From Sporomusa termitida (GTDB taxonomy: Bacteria > Bacillota > Negativicutes > Sporomusales > Sporomusaceae): a DNA stretch of 64,000 nucleotides. The translations under genes and the position numbers were made by a program. The notes under the pieces are model-generated. The model had not been told where the DNA came from, did no database searches, and worked only from the letters and a program-made list of their open reading frames with translations. The stretch lies in contig NZ_CP036259.1 of assembly GCF_007641255.1 (NCBI RefSeq), positions 4,156,501 through 4,220,500 of the forward strand, given 5' to 3'. How positions within the stretch are numbered: position 1 is the stretch's first letter; every line of letters begins with the position of its first letter. Below are positions 8,374 to 17,528 of the stretch, piece by piece.

Positions 8374-9696
8374 ATGGTAGGAGTTATTTCCCGTTTTTTC
8401 ACCAGTATCGTTAATAAATATTTGCCTGACCCGTTAGTCTTTGCCATCCTGCTTACTATCATTACCTTCGTGCTTGGCATTACAATAACGCCGCATTCGG
8501 CCCTGGACATGGTCAATATGTGGGGCGACGGCTTCTGGAACCTATTGGCCTTTGCCATGCAAATGTCGCTGGTTCTCGTAACCGGCCATGCCCTGGCCAG
8601 CTCCGGTCCGGTAAAAAGAGGCATGACCGCGCTGGCGTCGGTGGCGAAAACCCCGGCCCAGGGGGTCATGCTGGTCGGGTTCTGTTCCGCCGTGGCCTGT
8701 GTCATTAACTGGGGTTTCGGCCTGGTAGTGGGAGCCATGTTTGCCCGGGAAGTGGCCCGCCGGATCCCGAAATCCGATTACCGCCTGCTCATCGCCACCG
8801 CTTATATGGGCTTTTTATCCTGGCATGGCGGCTTTTCCGCCTCGGTGCCGCTGGTAGCGGCCACCGCCGGCAACCCGATGGAAAAAATGGTGGGCCTGAT
8901 CCCCATCGCCGACACCATTTTTACCGGCTACAACCTGTTCATTACCGTGGGCCTGATCATTCTGGTGCCCCTGATTGCCCGCATGATGATGCCCAAAGAA
9001 CATGAGATCGTGGCTATTGATCCGGCCCTGCTGCAGGAAGAGGTTTCCGTCGCCAAAAAATTAGGCCCTGACGCCACCTGGGCGCAAAAGATCGAAGAAA
9101 GCCCGATACTGGCCTGGGTTGTCGGCCTGCTTGGCATTGTCTATCTGGGCACCTACTTTGTTCAGAAAGGGTTTAACCTCAATGTCAACACCGTAAACCT
9201 GATGTTCCTGACTGCCGGTATCCTGCTGCACAAAACCCCGATGGCTTATGTGCGGGCCGTCAGCGCCGCCGCCAAGGGCACAGCCGGCATCCTGATTCAG
9301 TTCCCGTTTTACGCCGGCATTCAGATTATGATGGAACACTCCGGCCTGGGCGGGATTATTACCAATTGGTTTGTTGATGTGGCCACAGCCGAGACCTTCC
9401 CCCTGATGGCCTTCTTCAGCTCGGCGCTTATTAACTTTGCCGTGCCCTCCGGCGGCGGCCACTGGGTTGTTCAGGGCCCCTTTGTCATGCCTGCCGCTCA
9501 GGCCTTAGGGGCTGATATGGGTAAAGCCGCGATGGCGATCGCCTATGGTGAAGCCTGGATGAATATGGCCCAGCCGTTCTGGGCGCTGCCGGCCCTGGCG
9601 ATTGCCGGCCTCGGTGTGCGTGACATCATGGGCTATTGCGTTACCGCCCTGTTATTTTCCGGCGTGATCTTTATTATTGGTCTGCATTTCTTCTAA
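8374..9696 (+). CDS. atoE: Short-chain fatty acid transporter AtoE
   Basis: A 440-residue integral membrane protein of the AtoE/short-chain fatty acid transporter family, hydrophobic along most of its length with about 10-12 membrane segments. Family-like stretches include NWGFGLVVGA, the FAVPSGGGHWVVQGP region and a C-terminal hydrophobic segment. It should import acetoacetate, butyrate or similar acids for activation by AtoDA. AGGAGG lies 10 bp before ATG 8374 and the gene follows atoA by 13 bp. Confidence 0.95.
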   Translation: MVGVISRFFTSIVNKYLPDPLVFAILLTIITFVLGITITPHSALDMVNMWGDGFWNLLAFAMQMSLVLVTGHALASSGPVKRGMTALASVAKTPAQGVMLVGFCSAVACVINWGFGLVVGAMFAREVARRIPKSDYRLLIATAYMGFLSWHGGFSASVPLVAATAGNPMEKMVGLIPIADTIFTGYNLFITVGLIILVPLIARMMMPKEHEIVAIDPALLQEEVSVAKKLGPDATWAQKIEESPILAWVVGLLGIVYLGTYFVQKGFNLNVNTVNLMFLTAGILLHKTPMAYVRAVSAAAKGTAGILIQFPFYAGIQIMMEHSGLGGIITNWFVDVATAETFPLMAFFSSALINFAVPSGGGHWVVQGPFVMPAAQALGADMGKAAMAIAYGEAWMNMAQPFWALPALAIAGLGVRDIMGYCVTALLFSGVIFIIGLHFF

Positions 9697-9742
9697 CCGT
9701 ATACGATAATCCACAATTTTGAACCATTGGAGGTAGATACAC

Positions 9743-10924
9743 ATGAGAGAAGTAGTGATTGCCAGTGCCGTCCGCACCGCGATCGGCAGTTTTAACGGGG
9801 CCCTGGCGCCGTTTTCAGCCGTCGAGCTGGGAGCCCATGTCATCAGCGAGGCCGTCGCCCGGGCCGGTATCGGCAAAGACAGTATCGATGAGGTCATATT
9901 CGGCAATGTGCTGCAGGCCGGTCTTGGGCAAAACCCGGCCCGCCAGGCGGCGGTCAAAGCCGGTCTGGCTGTGGCAACACCGGCCTATACCATCAATAAG
10001 GTCTGCGGTTCCGGCTTAAAAACCGTCAACCTGGCGGCCCAGGCCATTCTGGCCGGCGATGCCGATATTGTGGTTGCCGGCGGCATGGAAAGCATGACCA
10101 ATGCCCCCTATGTCCTGGACGCCAAAGCCCGCTGGGGTTATCGCATGGGCAACGGCAAGCTCACCGATGTCATGATTCAGGATGGCCTCTGGTGCGCCTT
10201 CAACGACTATCATATGGGCATTACCGCTGAAAACGTCGCGGAAAAATACGGTATCAGCCGCCAGGAGCAGGATCAGCTGGCCGCCGACTCCCAGCGCAAG
10301 GCCGTGGCCGCCATTGCTGCCGGTGCCTTTAAACAGGAGATTGCCCCCATTGCCGTCAAGACCAGAAAAGGCGAGGTTATCGTTGATACTGACGAATATC
10401 CCCGGGCCGGCACCACTTTTGAGGCTTTGAGCAAATTAAAACCGGCCTTTAAAAAAGACGGTACCGTAACCGCCGGCAACGCCTCCGGTATTAATGACGG
10501 CGGCGCGGCCCTTGTGATCATGGCCGGTGATAAAGCCCGGGCACTGGGCATTAAACCGCTGGCCCGGATTCGGGCCTATGCGGCCGGCGGCGTTGACCCC
10601 AGCCTCATGGGTGTCGGCCCGGTGCCGGCAACCCGTAAAGCCCTGGCTAAAGCCGGTTTAACCATTGATGACATTGATCTGATTGAAGCCAATGAAGCCT
10701 TTGCCGCCCAGTTTCTGGCCGTAGGCAAGGAACTGGGCTTCGCTCCGGCAAAAGTAAATATTTACGGTGGCGCCATTGCGCTGGGCCATCCAATCGGCGC
10801 CAGCGGTGCCCGTATCCTGGTCACCCTGCTGCACGCGCTGGAACACAACGATAAAAAACTGGGACTGGCTACCCTCTGCATCGGCGGCGGCCAGGGTGTC
10901 GCCACCATTGTAGAGAAAATATAA
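9743..10924 (+). CDS. atoB: Acetyl-CoA C-acetyltransferase (thiolase)
   Basis: A 393-residue thiolase, normal length for the biosynthetic/degradative acetoacetyl-CoA thiolases. Cys88 in NKVCGSGLK is the acyl-carrying nucleophile; [10 protein letters not shown] carries the catalytic His and CIGGGQG the second Cys near residue 379. It splits acetoacetyl-CoA into two acetyl-CoA, or condenses them. Starts at ATG 9743 with TTGGAGG upstream, 46 bp after atoE. Last gene of atoDAEB; a terminator follows. Confidence 0.97.
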   Translation: MREVVIASAVRTAIGSFNGALAPFSAVELGAHVISEAVARAGIGKDSIDEVIFGNVLQAGLGQNPARQAAVKAGLAVATPAYTINKVCGSGLKTVNLAAQAILAGDADIVVAGGMESMTNAPYVLDAKARWGYRMGNGKLTDVMIQDGLWCAFNDYHMGITAENVAEKYGISRQEQDQLAADSQRKAVAAIAAGAFKQEIAPIAVKTRKGEVIVDTDEYPRAGTTFEALSKLKPAFKKDGTVTAGNASGINDGGAALVIMAGDKARALGIKPLARIRAYAAGGVDPSLMGVGPVPATRKALAKAGLTIDDIDLIEANEAFAAQFLAVGKELGFAPAKVNIYGGAIALGHPIGASGARILVTLLHALEHNDKKLGLATLCIGGGQGVATIVEKI

Positions 10925-10972
10925 TAGACTGTTGCCAATGAATAGTACCGGCAAATTATCGGCATAAAAAAA

Positions 10973-11009
10973 TGCTCTCCCTGGTCAGTCCGGGGGGAGC
11001 AATCTTTTT
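10973..11009. terminator. Intrinsic terminator, probably bidirectional
   Basis: TGCTCTCCCTGG pairs with CCGGGGGGAGCA, followed on the plus strand by a T-rich tract and preceded by a run of As that serves the minus strand. It lies between the convergent atoB and VWA genes. Confidence 0.85.
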
Positions 11010-11140
11010 ATACAGATAAGGCCGTCCTCCGCCAACAGGGGAACAGGGATCTTGTTGCATTATCAATTTACCGCTCCCCTTACCGTGCCGGAATAAAAAG
11101 AGAGTCCCCTCAAGCTTCCCGAATGCCGTGCCCTATTACC

Positions 11141-12520
11141 TCATAAAATTCCGGTAATAAAGCGCTCCAGTTGTTCGATATTGGCACATTGATACACACC
11201 GGTACAGCCAGGACGGTATTTTTCCATAATACAGTCACTGCGCCCCCATAACTCCCGGTCTAAAGGGTTAAGCCAATATAAAGCGTTGGCCTGATCCCTG
11301 ATTGCCGGTAACGTTTCACTACCATCTACCGCATTCCAGTTATTTTTGGCATCGCCCAGTATCAGGACGGTGGTGCTTTTACTTAAAACAGGGAGATACT
11401 GACCGGCAAATTGATGAAATACATTGCCGTAATGCGAAAAGCCTGTACGGTTAAAGCCTTTTAACCTGCCTATTGCTGCCAGGGCACTGTCTGCATCCTG
11501 TTCTTTAAAATAGTCGGTAACCTCCAGTAACGTATCAATGAACAGAAAGGACCGGATATTGCTGAATTTTTTCTGCAGGGTATACACAAACAGCAGCATA
11601 AAATAGCTGAATCTCCGGACCGAATTGGACATATCACACAATAGGCAAAGATCAGGCTTGGACGGTTTTCTGTTCATCCTGACCAGTGTAAAGGCTATAC
11701 CGCCGGTCTTCATAGCCGCTTTTATGCTCCGGTTGATGCTAATCCGGCCCCGGTTGGCCACCTGCCGGCGCCGGCCTCTTTTTACGGCCAGCCTTTGTGC
11801 CAGCTTTGCCACTTCCCGGGACATGACGGCCAGCTGGTCATCCGCACCAAGAAAGCTAACGTAAAAAGGGTTTTGTTGCTTCAGCAGCCGGCTCAAATAA
11901 TCCCGGCTCATCATTTTTACTTGCAAACGCTCTATTTCATCCATCAGCAGGTTCGTCCAGGCCGTCAGGCTGTTCTGGGCACACTGATATTCGCTGTCGG
12001 CAATCCCGCCCTCCCGGTAAGCCGCCTCGATGCGGCCGGCTACCTGAAACCAGCCGCTGCCCTGCCGGAGGGCCTGAAGAGCCTCCTCGCGCTTGTCGCT
12101 TATATACTCCAGACCATAGGTATGGCTTTTAACAATAGCATAGATTACGTCCATTTCCTGGTGTAATACCGCTTCTGTCAGCTGTTGCAGCAGGGCACCG
12201 CCGCCGCCGGTGCCGCCGGAACCGCCCTCCCCATAACCCGCTTCCCCGGCCGGACAGCCGGGAAGGGAAAGCACCCCGGTGCGGTCGGCCACAATTTCCG
12301 GGTCCGGTTCCAAAAAGAGTTCAACCAGCCGCTGCAAATAACCGGCGCCCCATTCGGTTTTCACCATTGTCGCATTTAATAATTGATATAGCCTATACTT
12401 ATCCAGTTGCTTGCCGTTTACCAGTTGCAGAGCCTGTATGCTGTCGGCGATTTCCCGGGTACTGACATTAACGCCCGCCTGCCGGAGTATCCTGGCAATA
12501 TCAAAGATTAGGTATTCCAC
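11141..12520 (-). CDS. VWA-domain protein, CoxE-like
   Basis: A 459-residue protein from a GTG start that overlaps the upstream ATPase gene by 20 bp. The C-terminal half is a von Willebrand A domain: LLCDMSNSVRRFSY has the DxSxS metal-site motif, followed by NRTGFSHYG and an ILGDAKNNW strand. The N-terminal half is helical with a Gly-rich linker (about residues 90-110). MoxR ATPase/VWA pairs usually work as chaperones that insert metals or remodel partner enzymes (CoxD/CoxE with CO dehydrogenase; MoxR with methanol dehydrogenase). No such partner enzyme is nearby, so the client is unknown. Confidence 0.85.
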   Translation of the reverse strand: MEYLIFDIARILRQAGVNVSTREIADSIQALQLVNGKQLDKYRLYQLLNATMVKTEWGAGYLQRLVELFLEPDPEIVADRTGVLSLPGCPAGEAGYGEGGSGGTGGGGALLQQLTEAVLHQEMDVIYAIVKSHTYGLEYISDKREEALQALRQGSGWFQVAGRIEAAYREGGIADSEYQCAQNSLTAWTNLLMDEIERLQVKMMSRDYLSRLLKQQNPFYVSFLGADDQLAVMSREVAKLAQRLAVKRGRRRQVANRGRISINRSIKAAMKTGGIAFTLVRMNRKPSKPDLCLLCDMSNSVRRFSYFMLLFVYTLQKKFSNIRSFLFIDTLLEVTDYFKEQDADSALAAIGRLKGFNRTGFSHYGNVFHQFAGQYLPVLSKSTTVLILGDAKNNWNAVDGSETLPAIRDQANALYWLNPLDRELWGRSDCIMEKYRPGCTGVYQCANIEQLERFITGIL

Positions 12521-13388
12521 GCAACCAGTCCTTTTGAGTGACTTTCTCGGTAATGGCCTGACAGTCTTCGCGGTACTTTAAAAGAATGTTTACCGTATTT
12601 ATAATCAAATCAGCGGAAAGCCCCGTCACGCGCAGATGACTGAGAACAGTTACCCAGTCAAGCACTTCACTGATACTGGGATGCTTTTTTAGCTTCTCCA
12701 GTCTTACCCGTCTGACAAAAGCCACCACTTGTTGACCCAATACCTCGTTAAGCGCCGGAAAGTACAGTTTCAGGATTTCAAGCTCCCGCTGCTCACTGGG
12801 ATAATCCAGGTATAGATATAAACAGCGGCGGCGCAGGGCATGGCTTAACCGGCGGGTATTATTGCTGGTAAGGATGACGGACGGGATGCTGGCAGCTGCT
12901 ATTGTTCCGGTCTCGGGAATGGATATTTGCCAGTCGGAAAGGACCTCCAGCAGGAAACTCTCAAATTCCTCATCGCTTTTGTCAATTTCATCAATAAGCA
13001 GAACGGCAGCAGTGGAACTGCTGATAGCCGCCAGCAGCGGTCTTGCCAGCAGAAACTCTCTGCCATAGATATTCTGACTCAGATTAGACCAGTCTTGCCG
13101 GTTTGCCGCCTGAGACTGGATATATAGCAATTGCTTCTGATAATTCCAGTCATACAGCGCTTTGGTTTCGTCAATCCCCTCATAACATTGCAGCCGGATA
13201 AGCCGGCGGCCCAGGTATTGGCTCCAGGCCTTTGCCAGTTCAGTTTTACCGGCTCCCGCCGGCCCTTCAATCAGTATCGGTTTGTTTAACAACACGGCTA
13301 TCCGGAGCAGCATTGCCGTATTATCATCGGCAATGTAGCCTTGCTCTTTCAATCCCTGCCGTAACTCTTCCTGTTCATTTACCATCAT
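12501..13388 (-). CDS. MoxR-family AAA+ ATPase
   Basis: A 295-residue AAA+ protein: Walker A EGPAGAGKTELAKA, Walker B VLLIDEIDKSD, sensor TSNNTRRLSHALRRRC and the arginine-finger region after it. Residues GIDETKALYDWNYQKQLL match the MoxR/CoxD group, which acts with VWA partners. Start ATG 13388 has ACAGGAA upstream; a GTG at 13409 in the same frame lacks a ribosome site. Upstream half of a two-gene operon with the VWA protein. Confidence 0.9.
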   Translation of the reverse strand: MMVNEQEELRQGLKEQGYIADDNTAMLLRIAVLLNKPILIEGPAGAGKTELAKAWSQYLGRRLIRLQCYEGIDETKALYDWNYQKQLLYIQSQAANRQDWSNLSQNIYGREFLLARPLLAAISSSTAAVLLIDEIDKSDEEFESFLLEVLSDWQISIPETGTIAAASIPSVILTSNNTRRLSHALRRRCLYLYLDYPSEQRELEILKLYFPALNEVLGQQVVAFVRRVRLEKLKKHPSISEVLDWVTVLSHLRVTGLSADLIINTVNILLKYREDCQAITEKVTQKDWLRGIPNL

Positions 13389-13503
13389 TTCCTGTCCCCT
13401 GCCCTGCACAAAATCTTTACGTCAGGCTTCCACTGCATTGGCCGTTTTTACCAGTATAGCAAATAATCTGCTGGTTGACCAATATACCTTGGTAAGCCAA
13501 AAA

Positions 13504-13626
13504 CGACACAGCGATGCGGGCAGGCTTGAGCTACGCGGGTGCCATTGACTACGCCTTGGCGCTGCGGCTCCAGGTAGCGGTCCAGGTTATTCGCAGCCTA
13601 TACCTGTGTCGCGAGAACCGTCCCCA
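13504..13626. repeat. REP-like inverted repeat
   Basis: CGACACAG (13504-13511) and CTGTGTCG (13604-13611) are inverted, and the right end continues into GCGAGAACCGTCCCC. Similar GGGACGTT/GGGACC-type words appear at 33617-33756. It is probably a degenerate intergenic repeat. No gene is seen in it. Confidence 0.35.
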
Positions 13627-13635
13627 TGACAAAAA

Positions 13636-14574
13636 TTAAAACTGCTCTGCATAGGTTTGTTCCATTATTTTAATCAGTTTATACAGCAACTCATTGTTTG
13701 GCGTCGAAACTCCCAGCCGCAAGCCTTCCCGATAAACAGCACCATTAATAAATTCCACCTCGGTCTGAGTTTTGTTTTTCATGTCCAGCGCAGTGGATGG
13801 CAGATGAGCATATAACTCAGGGTTAATCGGTGTTTTGCCCTTGTTCACGCTCAGTTGTTCATCGGTAAAACAAATTCCTTTCGCTTTGGCTACCGCAATA
13901 ACCTCATCTCTAACCGCCTGCATAACTTCGGCCATGCCTTCAGCCGCCAGGGCCTGCCCCATACTTAACCGTAGTAAACCAAACACGGCATTGGTGGAGT
14001 TGTTTCTTAGCTTGATCCATACTTCACTGTCAATATCTTCCTCTACAATGACCTTGATACCGCTGGCCCCGAACAAGCCGGCAATTTTCTTCATATCATC
14101 ATTAATAATTTTTTGGGCGGAGCCAAAACAAATCTTAGAATGATTGCTGATAAACGCCCGGATATGTCCGGCATCAACTGCCTTGCCGGCAAATTCCATA
14201 ATCCCGTAAAGGATCTTTTCCCGCCCATAGTAGTTAGCCAAAATCTCAACATTGCCGATCCCGTTTTGCAGGGTCATAATATATGTATTCTCTCCGGCAA
14301 TACATTGGGCTGATTGCGCCGCCGCTTCGGTACAACAACTTTTTACTAAAAACAGGATAACATCCATTGGCTCCTGAATCTCACCGGGTGACTGTACTAT
14401 GTTTATCTCGATATGCTCTTCTCTGTCATGACTGCTTATCTGTAAACCCTTATGCTGAATATGCCTGACGAGAGCCGGGTTAGAATCAACCAGCCACACG
14501 TCTGCACCGGCATTTTTCAGCATAGCGCCTGCCAGACAGCCCATGACCCCGGCGCCAATAATCGCAAATCGCAC
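13636..14574 (-). CDS. 2-dehydropantoate 2-reductase family protein (PanE/ApbA-like)
   Basis: A 312-residue NADPH-dependent ketoacid reductase. The N-terminal Rossmann motif is GAGVMGCLAGAMLKNAG with VDSNP at the end of the second strand; the central region LVKSCCTEAA and LQNGIGN are ketopantoate-reductase hallmarks. The C-terminal helical domain contains KLRNNSTNAVFGLL and the later NKTQTEVEFINGAV. The reaction could be ketopantoate to pantoate for CoA biosynthesis, but paralogues act on other 2-keto acids and no pantothenate gene is adjacent. ATG 14574 with AGGAGG upstream. Confidence 0.88.
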   Translation of the reverse strand: MRFAIIGAGVMGCLAGAMLKNAGADVWLVDSNPALVRHIQHKGLQISSHDREEHIEINIVQSPGEIQEPMDVILFLVKSCCTEAAAQSAQCIAGENTYIMTLQNGIGNVEILANYYGREKILYGIMEFAGKAVDAGHIRAFISNHSKICFGSAQKIINDDMKKIAGLFGASGIKVIVEEDIDSEVWIKLRNNSTNAVFGLLRLSMGQALAAEGMAEVMQAVRDEVIAVAKAKGICFTDEQLSVNKGKTPINPELYAHLPSTALDMKNKTQTEVEFINGAVYREGLRLGVSTPNNELLYKLIKIMEQTYAEQF

Positions 14575-14615
14575 CTGAATCCCTCCTAAATGCTCCGATT
14601 GACCCTGCCAGTCTG

Positions 14616-15209
14616 CTAACAGGCATTTTTTTGCGTGGCCGCAGCAATTCGGCCTTTAAAATAGCTGATAATGGCTGAGGTTATGAGAACGGACAAAATC
14701 GAATACAGACCCTTCTCCGCCCCAACCGAATAGAAATAGGCAACCACAATGCTGCCATCAACCCAAAAGGTTACTCTGCCCGGATCACAGCCGAATCTTT
14801 TTTGCAGGTAAAGGGCTAATACATTAACCCCCCCTAACGATGCCCCATTCCAAAATAACAGGGATAACCCCAGGCCTAATAAGCCACCGCCGGCAATGGC
14901 CCCCATGTAGCCCGGCAAAATAAAATCCGGTAGCCAGCGATTAATTTCCGTAAAAAGAGCAAGCGTTAACACCGCAAAAAATGTCGATAGCGTAAACTGC
15001 CAGCCCATACGGAAAATAGACAGCAGATAAAAAGGGATACTGGTCACCAGTAAGGCAACAGCGAATGTGGTATGAAACAAATAAGTGATACCAAGGGCAA
15101 TGCCTGTTGTTCCCCCGGTTACCAGCTGGGAATGACTGAGAAATATGACCCCGCCGCAAACAATCCCACAGCCCAGAATTACGTTCAGGATTTTCCGGAA
15201 AATATGCAT
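14616..15209 (-). CDS. YitT-family membrane protein (short form)
   Basis: A 197-residue membrane protein with about five transmembrane segments. GGTTGIALGITYLF near residue 32 and the GASLGGVNVLALYLQKRFG segment match the YitT/DUF161 family. The C-terminal soluble domain of longer members is absent, so this is the membrane-only form. It is probably a transporter of unknown substrate. It lies 41 bp upstream of the PanE-like gene on the same strand and may be co-transcribed with it. Confidence 0.8.
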   Translation of the reverse strand: MHIFRKILNVILGCGIVCGGVIFLSHSQLVTGGTTGIALGITYLFHTTFAVALLVTSIPFYLLSIFRMGWQFTLSTFFAVLTLALFTEINRWLPDFILPGYMGAIAGGGLLGLGLSLLFWNGASLGGVNVLALYLQKRFGCDPGRVTFWVDGSIVVAYFYSVGAEKGLYSILSVLITSAIISYFKGRIAAATQKNAC

Positions 15210-15251
15210 CCCTCCTTCCGTCAGCCCTTTTCCCTATGATATAGCCTCCAG

Positions 15252-16088
15252 TTACTGGAGAGTCAATAGTTTAACAGGAATCTGAATCTCTGTAACATGC
15301 AGGTGTTTCTCGGCCGTAATATAGTCATCAATCAGTGTACATTCGATGGCATGGCCGGCAATCTCATAACCGCTATTGTTAATAAAGGCTAATAATATAT
15401 CGTAATATCTGGAGGACTGGCTATGATTTCCCCGATAATAAATACAGGCATACTCCCCTTCTGCCAAATACCGGACAAATGCATGATTATGACCGGCCAG
15501 AGAATCTTCCCAGAATATAAAGACCGAGCTGTATTCCTGAAATCTCCCGGCCTTTAGGTTTACCCCCGCTACAGTCAGGCCGACCCTGCCGATAAATAAC
15601 GAAGGGGTAATGCCGGTTTCATTCTCCAGTTTGCGTAAAGCAAGCTCCCATTCCGGTTCTGTACAGATATATTCATCAATACATATAATTCGCCGCTTGG
15701 TAATATTTTTCAGGAAAGGCTGCTCTACTGCCTCAATAGCTAAGGCTTGTTCAAGATCATCAATTCTATTGGCGAACTGGCTGCTGACTGCATTGAGGCT
15801 CCTTATCCGGTCGTGGGTAATGCGCTGCCGGTGTTTTAATAGCTTGATAAAAGACTGAATGTCCCTGCTGCCCAGGTGCTTTTGGATTTCTTTTAAAGAA
15901 AATCCCAGAAATTTAAGGTACTTAATTGTATTTAATTGTTCAAACTGTTCGGTTGAATAATAGCGATAACCATTATTTTGATCCACTTCAATCGCCTTAA
16001 ATAATCCTATCTCATCATAATAACGCAGCGTTTTTACCGGGATATTATGCAATTTTGACATTTCGCCGATTGTAAACCTGTTTTTCAT
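15252..16088 (-). CDS. MerR-family regulator with effector-binding domain
   Basis: A 278-residue protein: MerR helix-turn-helix (FTIGEMSKLHNIPVKTLRYYDEIGLF at residues 4-29), a coiled dimerization helix around 75-125, then a GyrI/BmrR-like domain that probably binds a hydrophobic ligand. This layout is typical of BmrR-type activators of efflux genes. It lies 42 bp upstream of the YitT-like gene and may control it. The ligand is not visible. Confidence 0.88.
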   Translation of the reverse strand: MKNRFTIGEMSKLHNIPVKTLRYYDEIGLFKAIEVDQNNGYRYYSTEQFEQLNTIKYLKFLGFSLKEIQKHLGSRDIQSFIKLLKHRQRITHDRIRSLNAVSSQFANRIDDLEQALAIEAVEQPFLKNITKRRIICIDEYICTEPEWELALRKLENETGITPSLFIGRVGLTVAGVNLKAGRFQEYSSVFIFWEDSLAGHNHAFVRYLAEGEYACIYYRGNHSQSSRYYDILLAFINNSGYEIAGHAIECTLIDDYITAEKHLHVTEIQIPVKLLTLQ

Positions 16089-16269
16089 TTTCTGCCCCCT
16101 TCTCTATAACTGAACCTGCACGGCTAAGAGATTTGTCACCCTAAATAAAGCACAACTTCGGTGCAAGTTGTGCCTTATTTTCTCTACAGCATTCATTTGT
16201 CCTGCAAAAATTGCTAATATGACAAACCTCTGTCATATTTAGTGTTATAATTACCTGGGGTGATAAAGT

Positions 16270-17184
16270 ATGAAAATAAACCGGCTATTTGAGATAACAA
16301 CCATTTTACTTAATAAAGGAAGTGTTACTGCCCAGGAACTTGCTGATCGGTTTGGCGTCTCAACCAGAACAATTTACCGGGATATTGATGTGCTATCGTC
16401 GGCAGGCGTGCCGGTGTATATGAATAAGGGAAATGGCGGCGGCATTCATTTACTTGAAAACTACGCGCTAAGCAGAACGCTTATTTCTGAGCAGGAAAGT
16501 GAAAGCTTACTGCTGACAATTAAAACACTGCAGGCAACTCATTATCCTGAACTTGATAGAGTGCTCGAAAAACTTGGGTCCATATTTAAAAATACACCGG
16601 TTTATGATTGGGTAGAAATCGACTTTTCGCCCTGGAGCAGTTCGCCCAATGAAAACCATAAGTTTAATCACATCAAACAGGCCCTGCTGCAGAGCAAAGT
16701 CATTCGCTTTGACTATGTAAACGGTGAAGGGAGGAAAAGTAATCGTCTGGCAGAACCGGAAAAATTGATTTTCAAAAACAATGCCTGGTATTTAGCCGCC
16801 TATTGCCGGCAGCGCCAGGAACAACGGACCTTCCGGATTTCCCGGCTGAAAAACTTAACCGTAATGTCTGCAACATTTGCCCGCAGGCTTTTGCCTGCAC
16901 AAAACCCCAAAGAGTCAAATAACAATGCTGCTCCAACGCTTATTCCATTAAAACTCCGCGTTCAGGCCAAGGCCCTCAACCGGCTCTATGACTATTTTGA
17001 TGATTCCTATTTTATGCCCAACGCTGACGGCAGTTTTACGCTGGCGGCAGCACTGCCTGCGGGTGAGTGGCTATTCAGCTATATTCTGTCCTTTGGCAGC
17101 TTCGTTGAGGTGCTTGAGCCGGAACAGGTCAGACAAACAGTCGTCAAGCGAATGAAGCAAACGTTACAGATTTATGAATTGTAA
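16270..17184 (+). CDS. WYL-domain transcriptional regulator (YafY-like)
   Basis: A 304-residue protein with an N-terminal DeoR-type winged helix (SVTAQELADRFGVSTRTIYRDIDVL) and a C-terminal WYL domain (IRFDYVNGEGR then the WYLAAYCRQRQEQRTFRISR stretch). WYL proteins sense small ligands or nucleic acid signals. It is divergent from the MerR gene, with the shared region 16089-16269 holding the probable promoters. No dedicated target is apparent. Confidence 0.9.
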   Translation: MKINRLFEITTILLNKGSVTAQELADRFGVSTRTIYRDIDVLSSAGVPVYMNKGNGGGIHLLENYALSRTLISEQESESLLLTIKTLQATHYPELDRVLEKLGSIFKNTPVYDWVEIDFSPWSSSPNENHKFNHIKQALLQSKVIRFDYVNGEGRKSNRLAEPEKLIFKNNAWYLAAYCRQRQEQRTFRISRLKNLTVMSATFARRLLPAQNPKESNNNAAPTLIPLKLRVQAKALNRLYDYFDDSYFMPNADGSFTLAAALPAGEWLFSYILSFGSFVEVLEPEQVRQTVVKRMKQTLQIYEL

Positions 17185-17528
17185 AGGGAATGGGGTACTG
17201 CTTGATAACAAGACAGTACCACCGTTCCTCCGTCTTTCCTTTTTTCTTATTTGGCTGAGTCTATGCTCATACAGGGAGTGTTCAGGCCCTGGCAATAACG
17301 CCTGCATTATAGAACAGTAGTATGTGTTACCAAATACTGCCGGTGAAAGCCGCACCTCGCAAGATCTAAGCCCTAAAAAAATATAGGGATGTAAATCTTC
17401 CGTGTTTTATATTAAAATAGAATTAACCGGGTAGTCCCTTCTGCCTAGCTGTAAGTGAAACAAAACTATTAAAATCAGCAACTGAGTTGCAAATCACTTC
17501 AGCATAATATTTTGAGAGGAGATAAGAT
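17185..17528. other. Intergenic region before the lipid A acyltransferase gene
   Basis: No credible gene. A hairpin GTACTG-N-CTTG/CAAG-N-CAGTAC (about 17192-17216) follows the WYL gene, with a C/T-rich tail that could aid termination. A second weak hairpin around CCTAAAAAAATATAGG (about 17372) lies before the promoter region of the next gene. Confidence 0.4.
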
